In this document: one piece after another, positions 8,856 through 17,644 of the stretch | How positions within the stretch are numbered: the first letter of the stretch is position 1 | Layout of the letters: every line of letters begins with the position of its first letter | NCBI GenBank assembly: GCA_947487165.1 | Contig: CANKWX010000038.1 | Coordinates: 1 to 38,499 of the forward strand | Source of the DNA: Burkholderiales bacterium | GTDB lineage: Bacteria > Pseudomonadota > Gammaproteobacteria > Burkholderiales > Burkholderiaceae_E | Direction of reading: 5' to 3' | DNA length: 38,499 nucleotides | Made by a program: the position numbers and the translations under genes | The notes under the pieces: generated by a model | Told to the model about the DNA's origin: nothing | The model's input: the letters and a program-made list of their open reading frames with translations, nothing else | Database searches by the model: none

Positions 8856-10021
8856 GCCCTCTCGAGGATCAGGGTTCCGGAACCGTGGCGCGAGCCCAGC
8901 AATCCGCCGATGCCCTGCGCCAGTGCCAGCGTGCAATTCGGCACCTGCACCTTGGCATGGGCTTCGCCGCGCAGCTGACGCACCGCTTCGATCACCTTGG
9001 TGATGCCGCCGCGATTGGCCGGATGGTTGTTGCACAGGCCGCCGCCGTCGGTATTGAAGGGCAGCTTGCCGACACCCGAAATCAGGTTGCCGTCGGCAAC
9101 AAATTTGCCGCCCTGGCCTTTCGCGCAAAAGCCCAGGTCTTCGAGCTGCATCAGGACGGTGATCGTGAAGCTGTCGTAGATCGAAGCGTATTGAATGTCG
9201 GCGGGTGTGACGCCGGCTTCTTCGAAGGCCTTGGGGCCAGACAGTGCTGCGGCCGACCAGCTCAGATCGACCTGTCCGCCGAGCTGGCCTTTGACGGCTT
9301 CGCCTGCGCCCAGCAGGTTGATGACCGGGCGCTTCAAGGACCGTGCGATCTCGGGTCGCGTGACCACCAGTGCACCGCCGCCGTCGCTGACCACGCAGCA
9401 GTCGAGCTTGTGCAGCGGATCGGAAATCATCGGTGAGTTGAGCACTTCCTGCACCGTGACCGGATCGCGCAGCATCGCGTGCGGATTGTGCTGGGCGTGG
9501 GCGGCGGCTGCGACCTTGATCCAGGCGAGCTGCTCGGAGGTGGTGCCGAACTGATGCATGTGGCGCGCGGCGACCAGCGCATACATGTTGACCGTGACCG
9601 GGTTGTAGAGCGACTCCCAGGGTGCATCCGGCACATTGGGGACCACCGCACGGGGTGCGACACCGCTCGAGCCCTCGCTGCGCGGCCGGCCGGCCAGGGT
9701 AATCAGCGCGACATTGCATTTGCCTGCGGCGATCGCGGCGGCGGCATGGGCAACATGCAGCAGATAGGACGAGCCGCCGGTTTCGGTCGAGTCGACATAG
9801 CGCACGTTGATCAGCCCGAGGTAATCAAGCATGTTGACTGCACCCATGCCAGGCGCATCGCCCGCACAGAAATAACCGTCGACATCGGCCATGGTGAGAC
9901 CGGCGTCAGCGAGCGCGCCGCGGGCGCACTCGGCATGCAGTTGTGCGACGGTCTTGTCGGGTGCCTTTCGGGTGGGGTGCTCGTAGGCGCCTGCAATGCA
10001 GGCCTTGCGACGCAGGGTCAT
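8852..10021 (-). CDS. SCP2/thiolase-fold protein lacking the nucleophilic Cys (probable thiolase-like aldolase)
   Basis: This 389-residue protein has the thiolase-like SCP2 fold: an N-terminal CIAGAYEHP, an ADVDGYFCAGDAP helix-strand, the conserved CCVVSDGGGALVV, IYDSFTITVL around Tyr282, NNHPANRGG (His333) and GIGGLLGSRHGSGTLILER at the end. Where degradative and biosynthetic thiolases carry the acyl-accepting Cys, this protein reads DSTETGGSSYLLH (about residues 78-89) with no Cys. That is typical of lipid-transfer/aldolase-type homologues that pair with DUF35 proteins (the Ltp2/ChsH2 type), so I infer retro-aldol cleavage of a hydroxyacyl-CoA rather than thiolysis; the substrate is unknown. 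AGGAG precedes the ATG. It is translationally coupled to the DUF35 gene. Confidence 0.88.
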   Translation of the reverse strand: MTLRRKACIAGAYEHPTRKAPDKTVAQLHAECARGALADAGLTMADVDGYFCAGDAPGMGAVNMLDYLGLINVRYVDSTETGGSSYLLHVAHAAAAIAAGKCNVALITLAGRPRSEGSSGVAPRAVVPNVPDAPWESLYNPVTVNMYALVAARHMHQFGTTSEQLAWIKVAAAAHAQHNPHAMLRDPVTVQEVLNSPMISDPLHKLDCCVVSDGGGALVVTRPEIARSLKRPVINLLGAGEAVKGQLGGQVDLSWSAAALSGPKAFEEAGVTPADIQYASIYDSFTITVLMQLEDLGFCAKGQGGKFVADGNLISGVGKLPFNTDGGGLCNNHPANRGGITKVIEAVRQLRGEAHAKVQVPNCTLALAQGIGGLLGSRHGSGTLILERA

Positions 10022-10238
10022 CGTCGTCTCCTGGTGGGCGGTTGTTCGGGTGTCAGTCTGACATGGTCAGGTACGCGACCTTACCGTCGGTTCGCCATGC
10101 TGCAAAACCGAAGCGGTTCGAATTCGGGAAGGTGCCTCGGGTCGCCACGATAGAATCGACTCAGCCGTCATCGGCGCATTCGCCGATCGACAGGTTTTCA
10201 GCGGTATTTCCAGAACTCACAGGGCAGGAGACAAAGCA

Positions 10239-11021
10239 ATGAAAGTTGATGCATCAACCCCCGCAGTCGTGACCGGCGGTGCGTCGGGTCTGGGCCAGGC
10301 CACCGCGCAGGCGCTGGCCGCAGCCGGCGTCAAAGTGGCGATCTTTGATGTGAACGAAGCCCGCGGCGCAGAAGTCGCGCAGGCCATCGGTGGCCTGTTC
10401 TGCCGGGTCGACATCAACAGCGAAGAAAGCGTGATCGAAGGCTTTGCAAAGGCCCGCGCCGCGCATGGCCAGGAGCGCATTCTCGTGCACTGCGCGATGA
10501 CCTCGCGCCGCGGCAAGACCCTGGCTTTCGACAAGGCGTCCGGCAGTCTCAAGCGGCTGTCCACCACCGATTACGAGGCCGGCGTGCAGGGCGTGCTGGT
10601 CGCGAGCTATCGCCTGGCCTCGTTGTCGGCCGAGGGCATGGCCACACTGGCGCCGCTTGAAGATGGCGAGCGCGGCAGCATCACGCTGACCGCCTCGGTG
10701 GCTGCGCAGGACGGTCAGATCGGTCAGGTGATCTATGCCTCGGCCAAAGCCGGCGTCAACGGTCTGGTGCTGCCGATGGCCCGCGATTTTTCGGACATCG
10801 GTATCCGCGTCAATTCGATCATGCCGGGCATCTTTGCCACGCCACTGATGATGGGCGCCACGCCGCAGGTCCTCAACAGCCTGAGTGCCTCGGTGCCTTT
10901 CCCCAAGCGTCTGGGCAAGCCCGAAGAGTTTGCGAGTCTGGCGATGGAACTGGCACGCAATTCTTATTTCAATGGCCAGTGCATCCGTCTGGACGGCGCC
11001 ATTCGCATGGCACCGCGCTGA
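10239..11021 (+). CDS. SDR family 3-hydroxyacyl-CoA dehydrogenase-like protein (HSD10 type)
   Basis: This 260-residue SDR has the cofactor motif VVTGGASGLGQATA, an acidic residue after the second strand (AIFDVNEARG, favouring NAD), the catalytic Ser region SITLTASVAAQDGQ, YASAK with Tyr and Lys, and MPGIFATPLM. It resembles type-II 3-hydroxyacyl-CoA dehydrogenases of the HSD17B10 group, including the long insertion after the NNAG strand (here reading HCAMTSRRG). AGGAGA lies seven nucleotides before the ATG. It diverges from the thiolase/DUF35 pair, and together they could handle successive steps on one acyl-CoA. A TAGAAT at 10151-10156 may be a -10 element, but no good -35 accompanies it. Confidence 0.9.
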   Translation: MKVDASTPAVVTGGASGLGQATAQALAAAGVKVAIFDVNEARGAEVAQAIGGLFCRVDINSEESVIEGFAKARAAHGQERILVHCAMTSRRGKTLAFDKASGSLKRLSTTDYEAGVQGVLVASYRLASLSAEGMATLAPLEDGERGSITLTASVAAQDGQIGQVIYASAKAGVNGLVLPMARDFSDIGIRVNSIMPGIFATPLMMGATPQVLNSLSASVPFPKRLGKPEEFASLAMELARNSYFNGQCIRLDGAIRMAPR

Positions 11022-11022
11022 G

Positions 11023-11076
11023 GCACTTGCGCGAGTCGGCTGAATCGAGCCCGATCGGCCGACGCGGCGCAAGTGC
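11023..11076. terminator. Long bipartite inverted repeat between convergent genes
   Basis: GCACTTGCGC (11023-11032) pairs perfectly with GCGCAAGTGC (11067-11076), and inside it GTCGGC (11035-11040) pairs with GCCGAC (11058-11063). It starts right after the SDR stop and sits between that gene and the end of tctA. There is no T tract on either side, so it may act as an mRNA 3' stabiliser or a Rho-assisted stop for both convergent transcripts. Function is inferred from position. Confidence 0.55.
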
Positions 11077-11108
11077 TCTGCTGCGATCGGCTGGCGCCCT
11101 GGACCGAA

Positions 11109-12596
11109 TCAGCCTTTGGGCAGGGCCGCGCGTTTGGGCCATAAACCAGCAATCAGGATAACCGCCGCAGCCAGCGCAAAGCCAACCGACAGCTTGCTGT
11201 GAAGAAAGATCATCGGGTCGCCATCGGAGATCGACAGCGCCTGACGCACCGAGCGTTCAAAAATCGGCCCCAGCACATAAGCCAGGATGACAATGCCCAG
11301 GTCGAAACCGTGTCGGCGCAGGTAGTAACCCACGAATCCGAAGACCACCGCCACCACGACATCGGCCGGGTTGCCGCTGTTTGAATACACGCCGATCAGG
11401 CACACCAGCAGGATCATTGGCGTCAGATAGACCCTTGGAATGTCGAGGATCTTCACGAACATGCCGATCAGCGGCAGGTTCAGCACCAGCAGCATGATGT
11501 TGCCGATATACATGCTGGCCACGACCCCCCAGAACACCTCGGGTGCGCGCTCCAGGATTTGCGGGCCCGGCGCGACGCCGTGAATCATGAAAGCGCCAAG
11601 CAGCAGCGCAGTAATCGCATTGGCAGGAATGCCCATGCAAAGAAGCGGCACGAAGGCGCCGGTGGTCCCGGCGTTATTGGCGGCTTCGGGTCCGGCCAGA
11701 CCTTCTACCGCACCCTTGCCGAATTCTTCCGGGTGGCGTGACAACTTGCGCTCTACCGCATACGACAGAAACGACGCGATCACCGCGCCGCCGCCGGGCA
11801 GCACCCCGACCAGAAACCCCAGAACCGTGCCCCGGCCCACCGGGCCGACCGATCGGCGAGCCTCCTCGGCGGTCGGCAAAAAAGCCGCCATCCCTTTGGG
11901 TGGCGTCAGGATTTTCAGTTCGCTTTCATCCCGACGCGCCATGAACAGCACCTCGGACAGGCCAAACAGGCCGATGGCAAGCGGCACCAGATTGACCCCA
12001 TCGGCCAGCGTGAGAATGTCGAAGTTCAGGCGCGGCGTCATGTTCATCGGATCCAGCCCGATGGTGCCCAGCAACAGACCGAACGCGGCCATCAGCAATG
12101 CCCGGGGCAGCGAGCCGCCTGACATGTAGGTGACCATTGAGAGGCCCGCCAGCATCATCATGGCGTATTCGGAAGGTCCGAAGGCCAGCACCATCTTGGC
12201 CAGCGGCGGCGACAGAAAGCTGATGGCGATCACACCCAGCGTGCCGGCTACAAATGAGCCCACGGCTGCGATGAACAGTGCCGAACCGGCCCTGCCCTTG
12301 CGCGCCATCTCGTAGCCATCGAGGCAGGTGACCACCGAGGACGCCTCGCCCGGAATGCGCATCAGGACCGAGGTGACCGTCCCACCGTAGGCCACGCCGT
12401 AGTAGATGCCCGAGAGCATGATGATCGCCGAGGTCACATCCATCTTGAATGTGATCGGCAACAGAATGGCGATGGTGGTGAGCGGCCCCAGACCCGGGAG
12501 AATGCCGACGACCGTGCCGAGGAATGCCCCGATGAAGCAGTAGAGCAGGTTCTCGCCGGTCAGTACGATCGAAAAGCCGTTGAGCAGCGCGTCCAT
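11109..12596 (-). CDS. tctA: Tripartite tricarboxylate transporter permease, large subunit
   Basis: This 495-residue polytopic membrane protein has the TctA repeat pattern: [21 protein letters not shown] in the first half, the matching [16 protein letters not shown] in the second, [14 protein letters not shown], and [20 protein letters not shown]. About twelve hydrophobic segments are visible. It forms the transport pathway of a secondary (proton- or sodium-driven) carboxylate importer fed by a periplasmic Bug protein. It is the last gene of the minus-strand tctC-tctB-tctA operon, 12 nt after tctB. The ribosome site before the ATG is weak, suggesting coupling to tctB translation. The substrate cannot be read from sequence; TTT systems carry citrate, terephthalate, glutamate and many other carboxylates. 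Confidence 0.95.
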   Translation of the reverse strand: MDALLNGFSIVLTGENLLYCFIGAFLGTVVGILPGLGPLTTIAILLPITFKMDVTSAIIMLSGIYYGVAYGGTVTSVLMRIPGEASSVVTCLDGYEMARKGRAGSALFIAAVGSFVAGTLGVIAISFLSPPLAKMVLAFGPSEYAMMMLAGLSMVTYMSGGSLPRALLMAAFGLLLGTIGLDPMNMTPRLNFDILTLADGVNLVPLAIGLFGLSEVLFMARRDESELKILTPPKGMAAFLPTAEEARRSVGPVGRGTVLGFLVGVLPGGGAVIASFLSYAVERKLSRHPEEFGKGAVEGLAGPEAANNAGTTGAFVPLLCMGIPANAITALLLGAFMIHGVAPGPQILERAPEVFWGVVASMYIGNIMLLVLNLPLIGMFVKILDIPRVYLTPMILLVCLIGVYSNSGNPADVVVAVVFGFVGYYLRRHGFDLGIVILAYVLGPIFERSVRQALSISDGDPMIFLHSKLSVGFALAAAVILIAGLWPKRAALPKG

Positions 12597-12608
12597 GCCA
12601 GCGGTCGC

Positions 12609-13154
12609 TCAGCGCACAAGCGAAAGGAAAGCGCGTTCGATGGGGCCGGTGGGCAGATCGACACGCAGCAGCCAGGCAAAACACACCAGGCCGATCAGGG
12701 CGGCGCTGACGCCATAGAGCAGGGCGGCGCCCCACGATCGGCCCTCCGCAAAGCGCACCAGCAGGATCGAGACCGCCAGCGAGGTCATCACAAATCCGCC
12801 GTAAGCAGCACCCACAGCCAGCACAATCAGTGCGAGGCAATACAGGTTGAAGGTGGATCGCGTGCGCGCCAGTTCCCGCGTGTCGATCGTGTCGGTGTCG
12901 CCTTCCTCTGTCGCGCCTGCAGGGCCGGGCCAGATCAGCACGATCAGCGCCAGGGCTACGCACACACTGGCCACCACCATCGGCCACAGGCCGGCACCCG
13001 GGCCATCAATCGCCCAGCGCTCCAGCCCCCATGCCTGCCAGAGCCCGACCAGCGCCGTGGCAAGCAAGGCAAGCGTTGCCAGTCGGGTGCCCTGACCGGC
13101 TCGCGTCTTGCCGGGCAGGGTTACCGCAGCGCCCTGATCCGCGTCCTGAGCCAT
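12609..13154 (-). CDS. tctB: Tripartite tricarboxylate transporter small membrane subunit
   Basis: This 181-residue protein has four predicted membrane segments (ATLALLATALVGLWQAWG; GLWPMVVASVCVALALIVLIW; FNLYCLALIVLAVGAAYGGFVMTSLAVSIL, probably two helices; ALLYGVSAALIGLVCFAWLL) separated by an acidic cytoplasmic loop, as in TctB. The start ATG overlaps the tctC stop by one base (TGATG). TctB is the poorly conserved helper subunit of TTT systems; identification rests on size, topology and position between tctC and tctA. Confidence 0.88.
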   Translation of the reverse strand: MAQDADQGAAVTLPGKTRAGQGTRLATLALLATALVGLWQAWGLERWAIDGPGAGLWPMVVASVCVALALIVLIWPGPAGATEEGDTDTIDTRELARTRSTFNLYCLALIVLAVGAAYGGFVMTSLAVSILLVRFAEGRSWGAALLYGVSAALIGLVCFAWLLRVDLPTGPIERAFLSLVR

Positions 13155-14116
13155 CAGCGCTTCTTGGCCATACCGGTTTCAAGCAGGATCGGCATCAAGT
13201 CGGTCTCAATGCTTTTGAGGTAGGCCTTGTAGTCGAGGCCGCTGCGCCAGACTGGCTCGATGCCCAGCTTGGCAATCTGATCGGTCACGGAGGCGTCTTT
13301 CATGCAGTCGGCCAGCGCAGCATCCACGCGGCTCTTGATCGCCGGGTCGACGCCGACCGGATAGGCGTAGCCGAAGGGGCCGCGGGTCATGGCGTTGTAG
13401 CCCAATTCCTTGAGGTTCTTCACATCCGGATAATCGGGCCAGCGTGCCGGGCCGGCTGCCGCCAGAAAGCGCAGTTTGCCGGCATCGATCTGCGGGCGCA
13501 TTTCGGCCACGGTCTGGATCACCGCGTCCACGTGGCCGCCCACGCATTGGCTCACCGCCTCGAGACCACCACTGAAGACAACCCAGCGAAAGCGCGCGCC
13601 AGTGATCTTGGCCAGCTGAAACATCGCGACGACGTTGGTGATGTTGTTCGAGCCATAGGTCACCAGTCGCTTCTTGCCCTCAGCGACCAGGTCTTCAATC
13701 GACTTGATCGAGGAACCCTCGCCGACGGCAATGCCGTAGCGCAGCTCCGCCACCTGGCCGATGATGTCAAAGCCGTCCCAGGCGTTGTACTTCACCTCCA
13801 TGGCAGCAGGCACGGTGATGTGGCTGGAGATGGCGGCCATGCCCATGGTGTAGCCGTCGGGTGCAGCGCTGGCCAGCGTGCTGGCGCCTAATGCACCTGC
13901 CCCGCCCACGACGTTCTTGACGATCACTGTGCCCTGCAGGCGTTTCTCAAGGGCCTGCGCGATGATGCGGGCGGTGAGGTCGGTAGACGCTCCGGCGGCG
14001 TTCGGGTTGATCAGCGTGATTTCACGTGCGGGCCACTTGCTCTGGGCATGTGCTGCCGGCAGGCTCGCGGCGGCTGCAGCTGCGGCAATCGCGCGAAGCG
14101 CGTTTCTGCGTTGCAT
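13154..14116 (-). CDS. tctC: Tripartite tricarboxylate transporter substrate-binding protein (Bug family)
   Basis: This 320-residue protein begins with an Arg-rich, Ala-rich signal peptide ending in PAAHAQ, then the Bug fold: WPAREITLINPNAAGASTDLTAR at the first ligand-contact loop, NVVGGAGALGASTLASAAPDGYT at the second, and the C-terminal WPDYPDVKNLKELGYN. The ATG at 14116 has AAGGAG at suitable spacing; the open frame upstream to 14335 lacks ribosome sites. It captures a carboxylate in the periplasm for TctAB. Reading IGQVAELRYGIAVGEGSSIK and FRWVVFSGGLEAVSQCVGGH places it with ordinary family members, but the specific ligand is unknown. The adjoining CoA-thioester genes hint at an organic acid fed into that pathway. 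Confidence 0.93.
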   Translation of the reverse strand: MQRRNALRAIAAAAAAASLPAAHAQSKWPAREITLINPNAAGASTDLTARIIAQALEKRLQGTVIVKNVVGGAGALGASTLASAAPDGYTMGMAAISSHITVPAAMEVKYNAWDGFDIIGQVAELRYGIAVGEGSSIKSIEDLVAEGKKRLVTYGSNNITNVVAMFQLAKITGARFRWVVFSGGLEAVSQCVGGHVDAVIQTVAEMRPQIDAGKLRFLAAAGPARWPDYPDVKNLKELGYNAMTRGPFGYAYPVGVDPAIKSRVDAALADCMKDASVTDQIAKLGIEPVWRSGLDYKAYLKSIETDLMPILLETGMAKKR

Positions 14117-14444
14117 CTGGAAGTCTCCTTGTCTTGACACGACTTTTTGGTCGAACCCCGATTGGTCGGGTGTGCATCGAGTGTACTGGATCAGCCTTGT
14201 CGGATCTCTAACCGTTGACGCAAGGGTGTGATGATTTTTGGTGCGCAAACCCGACCATCCGCCGAATCTGCCTCGATATGGTGCAAGAAATCGTCGTTCT
14301 CGAGGCCTGGCAATGCGTGGCCGCCTGCCCGTCATCGCGGTTTTTTCCCCTGTTAATCAAGCGCTGTGCGGTGCCTTTGAGCAACTCGCTCTCGAGGAGG
14401 GCACATTTCGTGCTTGATTGGTGCGGTCAAGCTTGGGGGAGACA
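14117..14444. other. Divergent intergenic region between tctC and the ammonium transporter
   Basis: These 328 bases hold no credible coding frame. They must contain the promoters of the tctCBA operon (leftward) and the ammonium transporter (rightward). I searched by eye for a sigma-54 site (TGGC-N-GC type) and for good -35/-10 pairs and found none I would defend. A TACACT on the minus strand lacks a proper -35 partner. Confidence 0.5.
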
Positions 14445-15650
14445 ATGGAAGCACTAAAACAGAGCAGCGACGTGCTGTTTATTTTGCTGGGCGCGGTGAT
14501 GGTCCTGGCAATGCACGCCGGATTTGCGTTCCTTGAACTGGGAACCGTTCGCAAGAAAAATCAGGTCAACGCCCTGATGAAGATCCTCGTGGACTTTGCG
14601 GTTTCCACCGTCGCCTACTTCTTTGTCGGATACGGGGTTGCTTACGGCATCCATTTCTTCACCGGCGCCGAAGCACTCGCCTCGAAGAGCGGCTATGACC
14701 TGACGAAGTTCTTTTTTCTGCTGACTTTTGCGGCTGCGATACCGGCGATCGTCTCGGGTGGCATTGCCGAGCGGGCACGCTTCAATCCGCAGCTGATCGC
14801 GACCTTCATGCTGGTCGGTTTCGTGTATCCCTTTTTTGAAGGAATCGCCTGGAACGGGGCATTCGGCGTCAATGCCTGGCTGAAGTCGATGTTCGGTGAA
14901 GAGTTCCACGACTTCGCCGGCTCGGTGGTGGTCCACGCGGTCGGCGGATGGATCGGACTGGTCGCGGTGCTCCTGCTTGGCGCACGCGCAGGGCGTTATC
15001 ACAAGGACGGTCGGATTGCTGCAGCCCATCCGCCATCGAACATCCCGTTTCTTGCGCTCGGCGCATGGGTGCTGACCGTCGGCTGGTTCGGCTTCAACGT
15101 GATGAGCGCGCAGACCATCGAAAAAATCAGCGGCCTGGTGGCGGTCAACTCGCTGATGGCGATGGCCGGCGGCATCATCGCGGCCCTCATTGCCGGGCGC
15201 AACGATCCGGGCTTCGTGCACAACGGCCCGCTGGCCGGCCTGGTGGCGGTGTGCGCAGGGTCGGATGTCATGCATCCGATCGGCGCGCTGGCCACCGGCG
15301 CAATTGCCGGCGCGCTGTTCACCTGGATGTTCACGCTGACGCAGAACCGATGGCGCATCGATGACGTGCTCGGCGTCTGGCCGCTGCATGGGCTGTGCGG
15401 TGCGTGGGGCGGCATTGCGGCGGGCATCTTCGGTTCGAAGGCGCTGGGCGGCATCGGCGGCGTTGCCCTGGGCTCGCAGGTGGTCGGAACTTTGCTGGGG
15501 ATCGCCGTTGCGCTCGTGGGAGGCGGCATCGTCTACGGAACCTTGAAGGCCACGGTCGGCCTGCGTCTTGACCCCGAAGAGGAATTCAACGGCGCCGACC
15601 TGTCGATCCACAAGATCGGCTCGACACCGGAGCGCGAGTCGGGCTGGTAA
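14445..15650 (+). CDS. amt: Ammonium transporter, Amt/MEP/Rh family
   Basis: This 401-residue protein has about eleven membrane segments and the Amt landmarks: HAGFAFLELGTVRKKN at the first helix, GGIAERARF, YPFFEGIAWNG, the first pore His in DFAGSVVVHAVGG, and the second in VWPLHGLCGAWGG, plus DPGFVHNGPLAGLVAVCAGSD. The ATG at 14445 follows GGGGGAG at short spacing. It conducts ammonium/ammonia across the inner membrane. No glnK/glnB precedes it, which is the usual partner. It lacks an N-terminal signal extension, so it may be a divergent Amt type. It is followed 96 nt later by the 5-oxoprolinase operon, which also supplies nitrogen by producing glutamate. Confidence 0.95.
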   Translation: MEALKQSSDVLFILLGAVMVLAMHAGFAFLELGTVRKKNQVNALMKILVDFAVSTVAYFFVGYGVAYGIHFFTGAEALASKSGYDLTKFFFLLTFAAAIPAIVSGGIAERARFNPQLIATFMLVGFVYPFFEGIAWNGAFGVNAWLKSMFGEEFHDFAGSVVVHAVGGWIGLVAVLLLGARAGRYHKDGRIAAAHPPSNIPFLALGAWVLTVGWFGFNVMSAQTIEKISGLVAVNSLMAMAGGIIAALIAGRNDPGFVHNGPLAGLVAVCAGSDVMHPIGALATGAIAGALFTWMFTLTQNRWRIDDVLGVWPLHGLCGAWGGIAAGIFGSKALGGIGGVALGSQVVGTLLGIAVALVGGGIVYGTLKATVGLRLDPEEEFNGADLSIHKIGSTPERESGW

Positions 15651-15705
15651 GCGCAAGATCAGGGCGGCAGGCCGGCGGCGCGTGGGCCATACTTGCGCTG
15701 CCGCC
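15651..15705 (+). other. Intercalated inverted repeats after amt (possible pseudoknot or competing hairpins)
   Basis: GCGCAAG (15651-15657) pairs with CTTGCGC (15692-15698), and GGCGGCAG (15663-15670) pairs with CTGCCGCC (15698-15705). The order is A-B-A'-B', so both stems together would form an H-type pseudoknot, or they would compete. It lies in the amt-pxpB spacer. No T tract is present; function is uncertain. Confidence 0.35.
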
Positions 15706-15746
15706 ACTGCCTGTCACTGACACCGGTGACCTCGATTTCATCGGCC

Positions 15747-16532
15747 ATGAACCGCTCCGTTTCCGACTCAGGTCAACCCGATTCGCCCGCATCCCCACGG
15801 CCCCGTACGGCGCGCCTCGCCATCCCTGCGGCAGCGCAGCGCGTTCAGGTGCAGGCCTGCGGCGACGCGTGGGTCATGGTCGACTGGGGCACTCATGTCA
15901 AGGCGAATACCGCCGCCCGTGCTCTGGCCGCGCGCTTGCGCGAATCGCCCGAAGCTTTCGCGATCGAGGTGGTCGCAGGCGTACGCACGCTTGCCCTTCG
16001 GCTGGCCACGGGCGCTGCCTTTGAGCACCGTGCGAAACACCGTGCCGAGGCGATCAGCTGGCTTGCGCAGATTGCACCGAAGGCGCTTGACTGGGAGGCG
16101 CCCGCCGGTCGTGAGGTGGTGTTTCCAGCCTGCTACGACTCATCGATGGCGCCCGATCTGGAGGAGGTGGCTGCAGCCACCGGCCTGACGAGCGCCGAGG
16201 TCGTACAACTGCACAGCGCCCGACCTTACACCGCCGAGGTGGTCGGTTTCATGCCCGGATTTGCCTATCTTGGCGGTCTGGATCCGCGACTCAAACTCGA
16301 TCGCAGAACCGTGCCTCGCCCCCGTGTGCCGGAAGGCGGTATTGCCATCGCAGGCCTGCAGTCTGCGATTTATCCGAGCCCCACGGCAGGTGGCTGGCAC
16401 CTGATCGGCCGCTGCCCCTTGCGCCTTTTCGATCCCGGTCGGTCGCCGCCTGCGCTCATGACCGAGGGCGACACGATCCGTTTCGAGGCCATCGACAAAG
16501 CCGAGTTTGAGCGGCTCTGGGCTCAGAGATGA
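15747..16532 (+). CDS. pxpB: 5-oxoprolinase subunit B (KipI/allophanate hydrolase N-like)
   Basis: This 261-residue protein has a polar, Pro/Ser-rich N-terminal extension of about 30 residues, then the carboxyltransferase-type CT_C_D domain: GDAWVMVDWG, HPGFAYLG-type motif as GFMPGFAYLGGLDPRL, PRPRVPEGGIAIAGLQSAIYP and TAGGWHLIGRCPLRLF. PxpB with PxpC and PxpA makes the ATP-dependent bacterial 5-oxoprolinase that opens pyroglutamate to glutamate. The start at 15747 is the only ATG before the domain; it lacks a clear ribosome site, so the exact start is uncertain. Its stop overlaps the pxpC start by four bases. Confidence 0.92.
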   Translation: MNRSVSDSGQPDSPASPRPRTARLAIPAAAQRVQVQACGDAWVMVDWGTHVKANTAARALAARLRESPEAFAIEVVAGVRTLALRLATGAAFEHRAKHRAEAISWLAQIAPKALDWEAPAGREVVFPACYDSSMAPDLEEVAAATGLTSAEVVQLHSARPYTAEVVGFMPGFAYLGGLDPRLKLDRRTVPRPRVPEGGIAIAGLQSAIYPSPTAGGWHLIGRCPLRLFDPGRSPPALMTEGDTIRFEAIDKAEFERLWAQR

Positions 16533-17644
16533 GTCGCGTGCAAGCGGGGGCCTCGGTCATCGAGGTGATCAAACCCGGGCTGCTCGACAGCGTGCAGGAT
16601 GGAGGGCGTCCCGGCCAGGCTGCGATGGCACTGTCGCGTGGCGGGGCGATGGATCGCGATGCGATGGCCTTGGCCAATGCCCTGGTCGGAAATGGCGGCG
16701 ATGAGGCGGTGCTGGAGATGACCGGGCCGGGCCCTGAGCTGCGGTTTCATTGTGATGCCTGGATCGCTTGCGTCGGGGCGCAGCACCGCATCATCCGGCG
16801 CGACACCAAGGCCGGTGCGAAGGCCAATGCCAGCGATAGAGGCGTGCCCTTGCCCACCCATCGCCCGGTGTTTGTCGCCGCAGGAGGCGTGCTGCGATGG
16901 CAGGTCCCGGAGTTGGGCTGGCGCAGCTGGCTCGCGGTGGCAGGTGGGCTCTCGCTGGCGCAGGTGCTGGGCAGTCGCAGCGCGCATCTGGCTGCAAACC
17001 TCGGGCCTGGTCGATTGCTGGCAGGCGACCGACTTGCGCTGGTTGATGAGGCTGAGTCAATGGCGCGGCAACGCGCCGAAAAGGTCCTTGGCACGGCGCC
17101 GGCCTTGTCTCGGCGCGCATGGCCGGCTTGGCTGATTGCCGACCCACTGCCTCGGGGATGGCCGATCATCGAACTGCCGGTGCTGGCCGGCCGCCATTTC
17201 GGCGCCTTGTCGAGCCAGGCGCGCGACGCCTTGCTGGGCCAGACCTGGACCGTCGGTTCCCAGAGCAACCGACAGGGGCTGCGCCTGCATGGCCAGCCGC
17301 TCGACACCCGAGCCTTGCCGCAACTGGCCAGCGAGCCGGTGAGTGTCGGCACGGTGCAGTTGCCACCTGCCGGTGAGCCGGTGATCCTGCTGGCGGAGCA
17401 CCAGACCACCGGCGGCTATCCTCGTGTGCTCGAAGTCGCCAGTGCGGCCGCGCCACTGCTGGCGCAGGCTGGCGCGGGCTGTCGGGTCCGTCTGCATCTC
17501 ATCGGCCTGGATGAGGCCGACCGCCTGGCACAGCAACAGGTCCGTGAGTTCGACCTGCGCCTGCGCGCCGTTCGGCAAGCGTGCGGCGACCCGTCCGACC
17601 CGGTGCAAGACACTCTCTCTTCTGAAGAAGGCAGGCCGCAATGA
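16529..17644 (+). CDS. pxpC: 5-oxoprolinase subunit C (KipA/biotin-dependent carboxyltransferase-like)
   Basis: This 371-residue protein has the CT_A_B (KipA/AHS2) fold: VIKPGLLDSVQDGGRPGQAAM, MDRDAMALANALVGN, VLEMTGPGPELRF, WRSWLAVAGG, then ELPVLAGRHFGAL and SNRQGLRLHGQPL. The closing VILLAEHQTTGGYPRVLEV matches the conserved GQTTGGYP-type loop. With PxpB and PxpA it forms 5-oxoprolinase, where B and C are thought to phosphorylate the substrate before ring opening. ATGA overlaps join it to pxpB upstream and pxpA downstream, so the three subunits are translationally coupled. Confidence 0.94.
   Translation: MSRVQAGASVIEVIKPGLLDSVQDGGRPGQAAMALSRGGAMDRDAMALANALVGNGGDEAVLEMTGPGPELRFHCDAWIACVGAQHRIIRRDTKAGAKANASDRGVPLPTHRPVFVAAGGVLRWQVPELGWRSWLAVAGGLSLAQVLGSRSAHLAANLGPGRLLAGDRLALVDEAESMARQRAEKVLGTAPALSRRAWPAWLIADPLPRGWPIIELPVLAGRHFGALSSQARDALLGQTWTVGSQSNRQGLRLHGQPLDTRALPQLASEPVSVGTVQLPPAGEPVILLAEHQTTGGYPRVLEVASAAAPLLAQAGAGCRVRLHLIGLDEADRLAQQQVREFDLRLRAVRQACGDPSDPVQDTLSSEEGRPQ

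Noticed and set aside
7296-8978. 560-codon plus-strand open frame opposite the FGE homologue and DUF35 gene
   Set aside because: It crosses two well-supported minus-strand genes and shows no recognisable domain.
14454-15707. 417-codon minus-strand frame opposite amt
   Set aside because: It is antisense to conserved membrane-channel sequence and is rich in His/Gln/Arg, as expected from such a shadow.
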